A stretch of DNA of 34,517 bases from Verrucomicrobiota bacterium (GCA_016871535.1 VHCZ01000040.1:1-34517); one strand, 5' to 3'; counted from the first letter of the stretch, positions 23,640-31,854 are shown. Translations and numbers: made by a program. Notes: a model not told the origin generated them from the letters alone.

Positions 23640-25205
23640 TCAGAGGAGGGAGATTCCGGCTGGCACTTTGACGATCACCGTGCCTGCGATTTTGTCGTGC
23701 CAGGATTGCTTCTCTTTGTCCCAGCCTGCCCAGAAGAATCCCACGAGCAGGAACACGAACGAAATGATGCTGAAAAGGCTCCGCACGAGCGCGACGGCAA
23801 AATCGATCGGGCGCCCATCGATGCGAACGATCTTCAAACCGAAAACAACCCCGCCGATCGTCGTGCCTTTCCACGTCCACATGGCGACGTGATAGACCAC
23901 GAGCAAGATCGGGAAAGCCAGGCCGGCAAAGACAAAGGCGCTCAGAACCCCGATGAGCAGGAGATCGATAATCGTGGCGCCCACTCGAATCCAAAATCCT
24001 GCACGCTCGAAGTGGATTATGTCCGCCGCTCCAGGCGTTGGAGCCGCCGCAAGACCGGCCAGGGGCGGCGGCACGCTTGAACCGGAATTTGCGGCCGCGC
24101 CCGCCGCAGCGACGACCGGCACTGTGGCGGGCCTGGCATCCCGTTTGAGATTTGCGAAGACAGCCATCAAAACCGCGCCCACTCCCCAGACAATGCCGAT
24201 GCCCCAAACCAGGAAACCCAGAATCGGGATGGTGTAAAGCAGGTGAAAAACCATCGCGCCAAGCAAGAGCGCAACGAGCGGCAATTGTAGAGCGCTCAGG
24301 TTCAGTTGGCGGCCCAATTGCAGGCCGGTGAATTGGTAGATCGCCACCTTGCCAAAGAAAATGGCCACGACCAGGGACAGCATCAGCAACGGCACCCCCA
24401 CTACGGTGACCGCCAATAGCACCAACGCGGGCAGGAACAGAATGAACGTAAGCAATCCGACGAAAAACGCCGCCACCGGCGCTTCGTCCAGCGAATTGAC
24501 GCAAGCTCGCAACGGACGCGGAAAAACCATCGTCATCAGTGCATAAACGACCAGGAAAGCCGCGGCGACAAACCACGCCCAGATCAGCGAGGGCGGCAGC
24601 GGGCGCGCTTTGAGCAGGCCGCCGCGAAACCAATCCCCCAGCCATTGAAAGCTGTGCCCCAGGGAGAACTCCTGACGTCCTCGCTTAATGAGTGCTCCCG
24701 GATCCAAACGCAGATTCCCTCCGACCGTCACCGCTTCGCGTTCGACGACCGCTTCGGGGCCTAAGGTGGGCGAGCCCAGAATGTTCACAAAAGTTCCGCG
24801 CACGGTTCCGTTGAGGTGAGCCGGCCCCAGAATCGTCACCAGATCGCCGCCGATGCTTCCCTTGTTTGTGGTGGAACCGAACAAGACGACGACGTCCCGC
24901 GTCACCGCTCCTTCGATCAAGGCATTGCCTCCGATCACAATCATCGTGCGGCATCGTTCGTTTTTCCGCAGGTGAACGTCCTGCCCGAAAACCACGATTT
25001 CCCCTCGGTGGACCAGTTCCGCGTCCGCGTCGAAAAAAGCCGGCGGCGGAACAGGCCTGGCATTCTCCAGGATGGGAGGCGGGTCTTGATCGACAGGCTG
25101 CTCCTGCGCGCGGTTTTGCGCGAAGGCAATCCCGCCGGGAAGCGGTGTGGCCAGGGCCAGGAGAAGGGCGCCGACGGTTCGCCGAATCACGCTTGGGCTT
25201 TTCAT
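23640..25205 (-). CDS. Membrane protein: bactofilin-like beta-repeat region, membrane helices and C-terminal RDD domain
   Basis: From ATG 25205 the protein has 521 residues. A signal peptide ends near PGGIAFA (about 30). Residues about 75-170 form short repeated strands with a turn every 16-20 residues (IVIGGNALIEGAV, VVLFGSTTNKGSIGGD, VTILGPAHLNGTV, VNILGSPTLGPEA, VTVGGNLRLDPGA), as in the beta-helix of bactofilins. Then come about four membrane helices (about 205-345), a Pro/Ala linker, and an RDD domain (about 400-515) starting AGFWIRVGATIIDLLL, with the conserved Arg and Asp, and ending SWHDKIAGTVIV. RDD proteins are membrane proteins, some acting as ion antiporters. It is the last gene of the sigma-factor operon, 2 nt after the gene before it. 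Confidence 0.8.
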   Translation of the reverse strand: MKSPSVIRRTVGALLLALATPLPGGIAFAQNRAQEQPVDQDPPPILENARPVPPPAFFDADAELVHRGEIVVFGQDVHLRKNERCRTMIVIGGNALIEGAVTRDVVVLFGSTTNKGSIGGDLVTILGPAHLNGTVRGTFVNILGSPTLGPEAVVEREAVTVGGNLRLDPGALIKRGRQEFSLGHSFQWLGDWFRGGLLKARPLPPSLIWAWFVAAAFLVVYALMTMVFPRPLRACVNSLDEAPVAAFFVGLLTFILFLPALVLLAVTVVGVPLLMLSLVVAIFFGKVAIYQFTGLQLGRQLNLSALQLPLVALLLGAMVFHLLYTIPILGFLVWGIGIVWGVGAVLMAVFANLKRDARPATVPVVAAAGAAANSGSSVPPPLAGLAAAPTPGAADIIHFERAGFWIRVGATIIDLLLIGVLSAFVFAGLAFPILLVVYHVAMWTWKGTTIGGVVFGLKIVRIDGRPIDFAVALVRSLFSIISFVFLLVGFFWAGWDKEKQSWHDKIAGTVIVKVPAGISLL

Positions 25206-25207
25206 GC

Positions 25208-25672
25208 TTAACGTTTGTTGACGGCCAATTGAAAGCAGAGCGTTCCAATGCCCACGCAGGAGACGTACAACATGAAGGCGATGGCCAGGCTCAGCAGCAG
25301 CCAGAGTTTGCTGATCGAATTCCAAACCATCAAGCCCGCCCCGGCGAGGGTCCCCAGTACGTCAGCCAGCACCGCGAATCGCCCCAGCCACTGATCTGCC
25401 GCGGCAGAACCAAGGGCGCCCGATACATCCTGCCAAAGAAAGGCCGTGCCTGAAAAAACTCCGCCCAAAAGGGTGACAGCGAATGCAATCGAGATGACGC
25501 GCACGCTAAAAGGCCAGTTGAACCAGGATCGCCGCCACCAGGGTTTGTGGGCCTGCTTGAGGATGGTTTCCAGCACGCGCGGGATCAGGGTTTGCGGGGC
25601 CTGAAGTTCGGGCAGCTTGGCGAGCTCCTGGTGGATCAGCTTTTCCAGATTGTCTTCGGAATCGTGTTTCAT
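25208..25672 (-). CDS. Small membrane protein, possible anti-sigma factor
   Basis: From ATG 25672 the protein has 154 residues. Residues 1-60 are soluble, charged and helical (HDSEDNLEKLIHQELAKLPE, then RVLETILKQAHK). Three hydrophobic stretches follow, at about 65-85, 100-122 and 128-148. It lies 14 nt after an ECF sigma factor gene and 2 nt before the RDD gene. The shape, a short cytosolic N-terminal part with membrane helices beside an ECF sigma gene, is what a membrane anti-sigma factor looks like, but no zinc-binding H-x3-C-x2-C motif is present. The role is inferred from position only. Confidence 0.7.
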   Translation of the reverse strand: MKHDSEDNLEKLIHQELAKLPELQAPQTLIPRVLETILKQAHKPWWRRSWFNWPFSVRVISIAFAVTLLGGVFSGTAFLWQDVSGALGSAAADQWLGRFAVLADVLGTLAGAGLMVWNSISKLWLLLSLAIAFMLYVSCVGIGTLCFQLAVNKR

Positions 25673-25686
25673 GGTCTCAATGCGTT

Positions 25687-26340
25687 TCAAGGGCAGCTCA
25701 GCCCGAGGACAAGCACGCTTCGGCTTTCGCGCAGCGGTCGCGCCCGGCCTCGATCCACGCCCGGCGTGTCTGCGGCAGCTTTCGGCTCGAAGTCGCTCCA
25801 TTCGTCGCCGCCCGTTGATTTCAACTTGAGTTTGCGGCGCAGCGCCTCGCGTCCGCGGAAAATATCGGTTTTCACTTTGCTCAGAGAGATTCCAAGCTTC
25901 GCGGCGATCTCTTCGTAGCGCAGGTTCTCGAAGTGATAGAGCACGAGCGGGACTCGCTGCGCGTTCGGCAGCTTTTGCAGGGCGCTTTCCAGAAGCTGCC
26001 GGTAGTCCGATCCCTCCAACTCTTGATTGAACGTGTCCGGCGCGGGTAGCTCCGGCACGGCCTCGTCGTGGTCCTCGGACTGGAACATCTCCGAGAAGAA
26101 CCGCCAGCGCGCACGGTAGCGCGTGAGATGGTTCAGACAAAGATTGGTCGTCACTGTTTTCAGCCATCCGCCGACGGTCGGACTCTGGCTCAGGTCAGCG
26201 AATCGCTCGTAGGCTTTCAAAAAGACTTCCTGGGAGACGTCTTCGGCCTCGACCGGGTTGCCCAACAACCGGACGGCGGTCGAGAACACCATGTTCTGGT
26301 AGGCCTTCATGAATGCCTCGAATTGGTTTGTGTCTGTCAT
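25687..26340 (-). CDS. ECF-type RNA polymerase sigma factor
   Basis: The 217-aa protein has sigma region 2 at about residues 7-75 (AYQNMVFSTAVRLLGN, EAEDVSQEVFLKAYE, then GWLKTVTTNLCLNHLTRYR) and region 4 at about 122-175 (LPNAQRVPLVLYHFENLRYE, EIAAKLGISLSKVKTDIFRG). Regions 1.1 and 3 are absent, as in extracytoplasmic-function sigma factors. The C-terminal 35 residues are an unusual Arg- and Pro-rich tail. It is the first of three closely spaced genes; the second may restrain it. An ECF-like promoter lies upstream, so the operon may drive itself. Confidence 0.93.
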   Translation of the reverse strand: MTDTNQFEAFMKAYQNMVFSTAVRLLGNPVEAEDVSQEVFLKAYERFADLSQSPTVGGWLKTVTTNLCLNHLTRYRARWRFFSEMFQSEDHDEAVPELPAPDTFNQELEGSDYRQLLESALQKLPNAQRVPLVLYHFENLRYEEIAAKLGISLSKVKTDIFRGREALRRKLKLKSTGGDEWSDFEPKAAADTPGVDRGRARPLRESRSVLVLGLSCP

Positions 26341-26373
26341 CTTGAATCCGATCCGATCAGGATCATGTCATTT

Positions 26374-26404
26374 TACCGACACACCCGCCGTCGAAAAAGT
26401 TGCA
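26374..26404 (-). promoter_or_regulatory. ECF-like promoter of the sigma-factor operon
   Basis: On the minus strand GCAACTTT (26404-26397) is followed after 16 nt by GTCGGTA (26380-26374), about 35 nt before the sigma gene. The AACTTT core at -35 is typical of ECF promoters, so self-activation is likely but unproven. Confidence 0.45.
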
Positions 26405-26439
26405 TCAATCATATTCTCCCGATCAAGGAGAGTCGAGAC

Positions 26440-26474
26440 GCCTGCCGAGCCAAGGCCATCGAGGCTCGGCAGGC
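26440..26474. repeat. 12-bp inverted repeat, part of a GGCTCGG-type dispersed repeat
   Basis: GCCTGCCGAGCC (26440-26451) and GGCTCGGCAGGC (26463-26474) form a perfect 12-bp stem with an 11-nt loop. The following CGGCCTCGCCC and TTTAAGTGAAGGAT match the right part of the repeats at 9837 and 31655. Confidence 0.65.
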
Positions 26475-26577
26475 GGCCTCGCCCGGCCGTCGTTTAAGTG
26501 AAGGATTACCATCAATCGAGCCGGGTTTTTGGGCTGTCTGCGCTGGGTTCGGCACGGTTGTTGCCTTCGTTTAAGTA

Positions 26578-26610
26578 TTGACAAAAGCATAGCGGGTTTT
26601 AAGGTATTCT
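26578..26610 (+). promoter_or_regulatory. Predicted promoter of small RNA copy A
   Basis: A perfect TTGACA (26578-26583) is followed by TAAGGT (26600-26605, 16-nt spacer) and by TATTCT (26605-26610, 21-nt spacer). The second sits at the same distance from the RNA stem as TATAAG in copy B, but its spacer is long, so which one is used is open. Confidence 0.45.
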
Positions 26611-26616
26611 AAAAAT

Positions 26617-26703
26617 GAGAATTTGATTCGGGTAGCGGTACGTTTCTTCAGCGGGGTTCCCCACCCCCACCTCCTTGGCGTCTGCTGCCCGAATCGTTTT
26701 TTG
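26617..26703 (+). ncRNA. Structured small RNA, copy A (about 85 nt)
   Basis: The 71-nt core 26625-26695 folds as copy B does. The outer stem GATTCGGGTAGC/GCTGCCCGAATC continues inward with GG/CT and ACG/CGT past one bulged base. The inner hairpin is GGGGT-TCCCC-ACCCC (26653-26667). The loop strands TTTCTTCAGC and CACCTCCTTGG are identical in both copies. Six T (26697-26702) follow the stem, as in a terminator. The core differs from copy B at eight positions, none of which breaks a pair. tRNA-Asp lies 75 nt downstream in the same direction, so readthrough is possible. The unpaired CACCTCCTT equals the 3' tail of bacterial 16S rRNA, suggesting contact with ribosome-binding sites; this is inference. 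Confidence 0.65.
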
Positions 26704-26777
26704 TCGGCGTGCCTGATTTTTGCGAGTTCCCCGTTGACTTGATTCGGACGTTCTTTTAGCTTCTGGTTCCCCTGAGC

Positions 26778-26854
26778 GGGGGTGTAGCTCAATTGGTTAG
26801 AGCGCTGCCCTGTCACGGCAGAGGTTACGGGTTCGAGCCCCGCCACTCCCGCCA
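26778..26854 (+). tRNA. tRNA-Asp (anticodon GTC)
   Basis: The 77-nt cloverleaf is complete. The acceptor stem GGGGGTG pairs with CACTCCC (one G-U), followed by discriminator G and an encoded CCA. The D arm is GCTCAATTGGTTAGAGC, the anticodon stem CTGCC/GGCAG encloses CTGTCAC with anticodon GTC, and the T arm has GGTTCGAGCCCC. G73 and GTC fit tRNA-Asp. Confidence 0.97.
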
Positions 26855-27139
26855 TTCTCCCTCGAATCGCCGCCTCGCCGGGTCAAATCCGCAAAGCTTA
26901 GAGCTGTCCAGTTTCTGGATTTGGGACTTCCGAATAGTCCAATTTCTAGACGGAAGTGTTGCATACTCCAACTCCAAGTTGTCGATGGCGTTCAGAATTC
27001 TTCATCAGGAAAAGGGAGCATCTTCGTGCTCGCTTACAGCGCCAAGGGGGAGTAGGAATTTTGATGGCGGAGAGACCGTCTCGGAGTTTGGGATACGGAC
27101 GTAGGAATCCCTTCCCGGCCGGCTGATAGGCTTGGTGAA

Positions 27140-27358
27140 ATGAAAGATCCAATGGACAAGTTCAGCTTCGACTCCGATGAGTTCGACGACGACCTGGAGG
27201 AGATCGAGAGCGCGAAGTCCAAACTGATCATGGATTTCGGCCTGGCGCAGCCCAAGCCCGAACGAGTGACGCTGGAGGTGCTCAAACAGCTCATTCGGGA
27301 CAAACCTGAGAGAATGAGCCAGGCGATCCGCCGCTGGCTTCGCCCGGATGACAGATAA
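27140..27358 (+). CDS. Small acidic protein, C-terminus resembling the FliF/FliG WL motif
   Basis: The 72-aa protein has an acidic, low-complexity N-terminal half (FDSDEFDDDLEEIESAKSK) and a helical basic C-terminal half (VTLEVLKQLIRDKPERMSQA, then IRRWLRPDD). The pattern L--LIRD-PERM-QAIR-WL resembles the C-terminal motif by which FliF meets FliG in flagellar and related basal bodies; I note this as a likeness only. It starts 11 nt after a weak GGTGA-type site. No flagellar gene is near. Its size and composition make a false ORF possible, but the third-position pattern (mostly G or C) favours a real gene. Confidence 0.6.
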   Translation: MKDPMDKFSFDSDEFDDDLEEIESAKSKLIMDFGLAQPKPERVTLEVLKQLIRDKPERMSQAIRRWLRPDDR

Positions 27359-27364
27359 CAGGTA

Positions 27365-28351
27365 TTAGTCGCGCGTTTTCCAGGACAAGGGGTGGAAACG
27401 CCAGGTCGGTTGCGTTTCACTTTCCTCGTGCAGTTCCAGGCTGCAGTACCCTCCGTCTTTGAGAAGTTCGATCCCGGCGAGCGCCGGACAAAGCCGCACC
27501 CGAAAAGGGCGCCAATACCGCGCCTCGTGCAAAGCCGCGCTCATTCTCCGGATTGAGTATCCAAGCGCCGAGATCGTCGGCATCCCCGAGAGAACGCGAC
27601 TCTGCCAGAGAAAAAGCCGCGAGTGCAGGTGCCCGATAACCGTCAGTCCGAACTGAGCTAACCTCGATTGCACCGACGCCTCGCGCCACAAGAACGGCAG
27701 TGCGGTTGGGTCATGACAAAACAGGACAACCCGCGTTTCTGGTTTCAGCAAGTCGAACGCGTCTCGAATCTGAGCCAGGTGCTCGCCGCGCAATCGTTCC
27801 CATTCGGGCTGTTCCTCTGGAAGGGTCTCTGGCAGATACACCGGCAGCGCGACAAGCGACGAAGTGATCCCGAACATGGCCCATCGCCCGAACTGCATTT
27901 GCCAGAACGGCTCCAGGCCCAGGCCTTCAATCGTGCGGCGCCAACTGGCCAGGCGCATCCCGCCCTGGCCGCCAAACAGGCTTCGTTTCCCCAATTCGTG
28001 GTCGCCGATCGTTGCCCGAAATTGATCGCCGAACTTCGTCCGCAGCTTGGCCAGGCATTCGGCGGCGCTTGCATAGGCGGCGTCATCGCTCACGCCCACG
28101 AACGCCGTGTCGCACGAGAAATCCCCATTGGCGATCACAGCGTCGGCACTGGGAACATCGGCGCAAAAACGGTCCAGCAGATAATTGTGGGCAAAAGGGT
28201 CGCGCCGCCAGAAGAAATGTCGGTAAGCGCGGACCGCCAGGCGCAGCGCGGGATTCTCGATGAAGTCGGTTTCGCGCCATCCCCTCTCCTTTTCCCCGGC
28301 TCCGGCGTAGTGAACGTCGCTTAGAACAACAACGGTGCGTCGCTCAGCCAT
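27365..28351 (-). CDS. Calcineurin-like metallophosphoesterase
   Basis: The 328-aa protein has the metal-binding blocks of the family in order: D-x-H in VVLSDVHY (about residue 12), G-D in ANGDFSCD (about 76), the third block as IGDHELG (about 116), H in LFCHDP (about 213), and G-H-x-H in VIGHLHSR (about 239). The third block normally reads GNH(D/E); here the metal-binding Asn is an Asp, which is uncommon but can still hold metal. There is no signal peptide or membrane helix, so it should be cytosolic. The substrate cannot be told. It lies 9 nt after the FadL remnant in the same direction. Confidence 0.88.
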   Translation of the reverse strand: MAERRTVVVLSDVHYAGAGEKERGWRETDFIENPALRLAVRAYRHFFWRRDPFAHNYLLDRFCADVPSADAVIANGDFSCDTAFVGVSDDAAYASAAECLAKLRTKFGDQFRATIGDHELGKRSLFGGQGGMRLASWRRTIEGLGLEPFWQMQFGRWAMFGITSSLVALPVYLPETLPEEQPEWERLRGEHLAQIRDAFDLLKPETRVVLFCHDPTALPFLWREASVQSRLAQFGLTVIGHLHSRLFLWQSRVLSGMPTISALGYSIRRMSAALHEARYWRPFRVRLCPALAGIELLKDGGYCSLELHEESETQPTWRFHPLSWKTRD

Positions 28352-28360
28352 GACGGGTCT

Positions 28361-29555
28361 TCAGAACCGGTAACCTACTGACACGTTCAACGCGTGATTG
28401 AAGAATTTGTACCGACCATCCGCCGACTCGCCGATTCTTGAGGTCGATTGACTGCCCTGCACCGAACGCCAGGCGCCGGTCAACACCTGATACGTTGCGG
28501 CCCAACTCCAGCGCTCCCCTTTTCGGCCCAGCCCCACACTGAAGCTGTGCTGATCCGTGTCCGGCACCGCTGGATTGAAGTTCAGGTCGGGAACCGAATT
28601 CTCGCTGAAGAAGTAGCCGGCGCTCGCGAAATACCCGCTTTCCAGGTACCGCGTCACGCCCGCGCCGTACATGAAACCGGATTTGAAGTTGAACGGAAAT
28701 GCGGCGTCGCCCGAAGCTTTCTGAAAGCTCACCGTGTCCAGCACGTCCCAGTCGGTCCAATCCACATCCACTTCGAAGTTCCATCGCTCGTTGGGGCGAA
28801 ACGAAATGCCGGCCAGAATGAACTGGGGAAATTCCACTCCCGCGTCCGTATCTTCCCGCCCCGCGTAAGGGTAAGCCACGGAATGGCCGCGAAAGGCGAT
28901 ATCCGTGGCGCTGTGGTAAGACACGCCCAGAGACCACTGGTCGTGCGGGCGCCAAAGCAATCCGGGCGGTGTACCCGAAACCGCCTCCGTTGCCGGTAAA
29001 CTTGAATTCATCGTTGGCGTTCAGGATGCCTTGCCGGAAATGAATTTGCCCGGCGTTCAGGGTCGGCCCCACCGCCACCGATAGTTGTGGACAGATCTCC
29101 CACGCGACGACCGGAACAAAGGACGCATACATCAGCCTGCCTTCGATGGACAACGTTCGGAAAGAGCTGTCGTTGGGCCATTCCAATCCCAGCCCATACG
29201 GTGCGAAGGAACCGAATCCAAAGCTCAGCGGACACTTCTGGGGCGTCAACGCATAGTAAAACTGCGGGGCGGCCTGCACTTCGAAATCGGTGTCTGAGGT
29301 TCGGCCATTGGCGGCGCGATACATCGATTCCGCCGTGATGGCGTAGAGGCCGAGTTGAAGATTGTGACCTTCCAACTGCGTGATCCCCGCCGGATTATAG
29401 TAAATCGCGGATGGATTGTCCGCCGTCGCGGCAAAGGCATTTCCCCGGGCGATGGCGACAGGGTCCTGATTGGGAAGCCTGAAACCAACCCCAAAACTAG
29501 GCGTTGATCCAACAAGTATTAGAAACAAGTGAACCAGGGTTGGGCGGGTGGTCAT
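28361..29555 (-). pseudogene. FadL/OmpP1-type outer membrane transporter with a +1 frameshift
   Basis: From ATG 29555 a signal peptide (HLFLILVGSTPSFG) leads into the FadL N-terminus: GFRLPNQDP, ARGNAF-AT-DNPSAIYYNPAG and a beta-barrel pattern. Near 28964-28966 the frame is lost: the minus strand reads GGGTACACCGCCCGGATTGC, and dropping one C of the CCC restores G-Y-T-A-G-L-L-W-R-P. The barrel then continues in the new frame to 28361, with strands such as WSLGVSYHS, FILAGISFRPNERWNFEVDV, FKSGFMYGAGVTRYLE and a final ALNVSVGYRF ending in Phe, as outer membrane barrels do. Together the two parts give about 397 residues, a normal FadL length. FadL proteins carry hydrophobic compounds across the outer membrane. 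One base only is at fault, so a sequencing error is as likely as true inactivation. Confidence 0.85.
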
Positions 29556-29716
29556 ACACGCCGTTATTGAATAACTCCTTGTATCCGACAAAGGTTTATT
29601 GCGCAAAGCAAATAGACAGTCCGAATGTCTAAAACGGACGAGGCGCTGCGGCGTTGGAACCGCGACAACCACCCGCATCGCGAGAGGCTCAAGCCGCGTT
29701 AACCGACTTGTCCCAT

Positions 29717-29747
29717 TTGCGTTTATCCGCGCTCATCTGCGGTTGAA
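29717..29747. repeat. Short dispersed repeat (second copy of 14402-14443)
   Basis: TTGCGTTTATCCGCG followed by CTCATCTGCGGTTGAA matches the repeat at 14402-14443 in the same orientation, with a 4-nt gap. Between 29556 and 29760 I see nothing else. Confidence 0.6.
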
Positions 29748-29760
29748 TTGCTTCCAGGTG

Positions 29761-31560
29761 TCAACCGCCGTGGGTGGGTCGATCAGCGGTCCGCTCGACG
29801 AGTTCTCGAAGCGTGACTGCGCCCGCAGCCTGTGCCTCGGTGCGCGCGATGGCGTCGAGTTGTTCCTGAATCAACCGGCTCGACCGCGCGTCACTCCCGG
29901 CCAGTTCGTTGCCCGCGCCCACTCGCATGGCGTTCAGGACATCCTGAACCGTGATGTTCTCCAGGGGCCGCGCCGGGCTGAAACTGGCCGGCGCGCCGGA
30001 GACCCGAACCAACAGTTTGTTCTGGGTCAGCGTCTCCAAAGTCTGCGCGGCCAATCGGTCCTGAATCTCCAGACTCCGGGCAAGGCTCGCCACATCGGGC
30101 GCCGGAGCGCCGCGTTGGAAAAACTGGCCGAGGTGGGTCATGACCCGGAGCGCCACGAACTCCCGGCTTCGCTGATTGATTTTTTCCATGCGCGGATCCG
30201 CGTCCTGTGTCTTACGCGTTTGAAACACATACGCGACCTGGCCGCCCAACAGCACGATCACCCAGGACACATACAGCCCGATCAAGAACAACGGGACCGC
30301 CGCCAGCGTTCCGTAAATGTCCCGGTACGTCACCACACGCGACAGATACATCACACTGAACGCGCTGTTGCCTTGCAGAAGCAGCGCTCCCGCAAGGCCG
30401 CCGACCAAGGCCGCGCGCCAATCCACCTTCGCGTTCGGCATGAGCAGATAGAGCAACGACAGGCTCAATCCCAAAACCAGGCAGGGCAGGAGGAAGAGAT
30501 AGAGGAATTTTCTGAGAATCTCGATCCGATCGAGCCAAGAGCCGGCATTCTGGGCACTTTTCGTGAGCCACTGTGGAAGGGCGTCCTCCAGAAGGAGCCG
30601 GTTCAAATGAACCAGCGAGTTGCCCAGCGGCTCGGCCTTCAACAATTCTCGCGTCTGCGGAGAGAGCATCACGGCCTCAAAACGCTTCGCATCGTAAATA
30701 GGCTTTCCCTGGATGATCCTGTTGAGTTCTTGGGCGAGAATGTCACTCACCAAGCCAGGGTCCTTCGGCGTTCCTTGATAATCGGCCAAGGCTTTCTTTG
30801 CTGCCTCTGAGAATTGGCTGTTGAGAAACTGCGAAACGAGGGAGTTTGTTCGCTTGAGTTCATTGACAAACTGCGCCGTGTCCTTGATGTCCGTGGCTTC
30901 AAATGCCCAGGCGGACTTCCTCACCTGGCTGGCCCCTGTCAGTCCGACCGCCGCTACGAATAGCAACGGCCCCAGCGTCAGGCCCATCCAGTACAACGCG
31001 ACGCGGCGGGGCCAACTGCGTCCTTCACGCACACCCCACATGTCGTTGAACGTCGCTTCCACCGTGCTCAGCAGCGAGATCGCCACGAAGATCAGGGCCA
31101 GCACTCCCGAAGCGCCCAGCGTCGTGCTCTTGAAACGCTGGATGAACCCGTTGATTTCGTTGACCACTCTTTTGCGGTTGATGGCGCTTTCGCTGTCGAC
31201 GCCGTCCGGAGCCGCATCGCTGGTCGTCTTGAGATCCAGCGCCGGGGCCACATAACGCACAAAACCGTCGATGAGCTGCTGGATCGGTTCCTCGCCTTCC
31301 CGTTTGAGCAGGCCCGTCGAGACGCTGACTGCAATGGCGAGCAAAGGCACCAGCGCCAATACGGTCGTGTAAGCCAGGGCCGCGGCGCGCACGAGCCCGC
31401 GATTCCTCACGAAACTCCGGTGCACCCGGACGCAAAACTGGAGCCACGCCGGGCTTTGTGCGAAGCGTTCGGCCTCCGGGGCGTCGTCGTCTTTGACCTC
31501 CAACAAAGCCTGGGCGTCGGCTTGAAGCCTTCGCAATTTGCTCAGCGATTCGTTCGCCAT
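29761..31560 (-). CDS. YihY/BrkB-family membrane protein with C-terminal winged-helix-like tail
   Basis: The 599-aa protein is longer than usual for YihY (about 290-430). Residues about 45-440 contain the family core: F-RNRGLVRAAALAYTTVLAL near 50-70, STVEATFNDMWGV, a row of about six membrane helices, and YGTLAAVPLFLIGLYVSWVI, a hallmark of the family. A soluble insert (about 95-140 and 225-325) lies between helices. The last about 140 residues are soluble and resemble a winged helix (ALRVMTHLGQFFQRG, then LARSLEIQDRLAAQTLETLT, NKLLVRV) followed by a helical tail. The family sits in the inner membrane; its function is unsettled, and the old link to RNase BN is wrong. It is divergent from ftsK. 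Confidence 0.9.
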   Translation of the reverse strand: MANESLSKLRRLQADAQALLEVKDDDAPEAERFAQSPAWLQFCVRVHRSFVRNRGLVRAAALAYTTVLALVPLLAIAVSVSTGLLKREGEEPIQQLIDGFVRYVAPALDLKTTSDAAPDGVDSESAINRKRVVNEINGFIQRFKSTTLGASGVLALIFVAISLLSTVEATFNDMWGVREGRSWPRRVALYWMGLTLGPLLFVAAVGLTGASQVRKSAWAFEATDIKDTAQFVNELKRTNSLVSQFLNSQFSEAAKKALADYQGTPKDPGLVSDILAQELNRIIQGKPIYDAKRFEAVMLSPQTRELLKAEPLGNSLVHLNRLLLEDALPQWLTKSAQNAGSWLDRIEILRKFLYLFLLPCLVLGLSLSLLYLLMPNAKVDWRAALVGGLAGALLLQGNSAFSVMYLSRVVTYRDIYGTLAAVPLFLIGLYVSWVIVLLGGQVAYVFQTRKTQDADPRMEKINQRSREFVALRVMTHLGQFFQRGAPAPDVASLARSLEIQDRLAAQTLETLTQNKLLVRVSGAPASFSPARPLENITVQDVLNAMRVGAGNELAGSDARSSRLIQEQLDAIARTEAQAAGAVTLRELVERTADRPTHGG

Positions 31561-31654
31561 ATGGACTCGGCAAAAAAGACAGCAGAGAAATCTTAACAGG
31601 AGGAAACGGAGAAAACAGAGACAAAACTCCTTCTCTGAAACCCTTCAGCAAACG

Positions 31655-31725
31655 CCGGTGGGGCGAGGACTCCCACCGAGCTTTTTCTTCGATGGTATTG
31701 GCTCGGCGGGAGCCTCGCCCACCGG
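31655..31725. repeat. Dispersed inverted repeat of the GGTGGGGCGAG type, second copy
   Basis: CCGGTGGGGCGAGGACTCCC (31655-31674) faces GGGAGCCTCGCCCACCGG (31708-31725) over a pyrimidine-rich loop. The same element is at 9837-9902 and is followed by the same kind of tail (CTTACTGAACGGA). It fills the gap between the YihY gene and ftsK. Confidence 0.75.
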
Positions 31726-31854
31726 CCTTACTGAACGGAATACCTTTCTCTCCGTTGCCTCTGTTGCCTCCTGTTAAGAGAAGCAACTCACGGCTGTAAT
31801 CACGTGCATTTCAAATTTCGTTGTCAATTCGAGGGCTTGTCTTACGCTGCGAAC

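Noticed and set aside
28964-28966. Programmed ribosomal frameshift in FadL
   Set aside because: There is no slippery heptamer, and frameshifting is not known for this family; a single-base error or mutation explains it.
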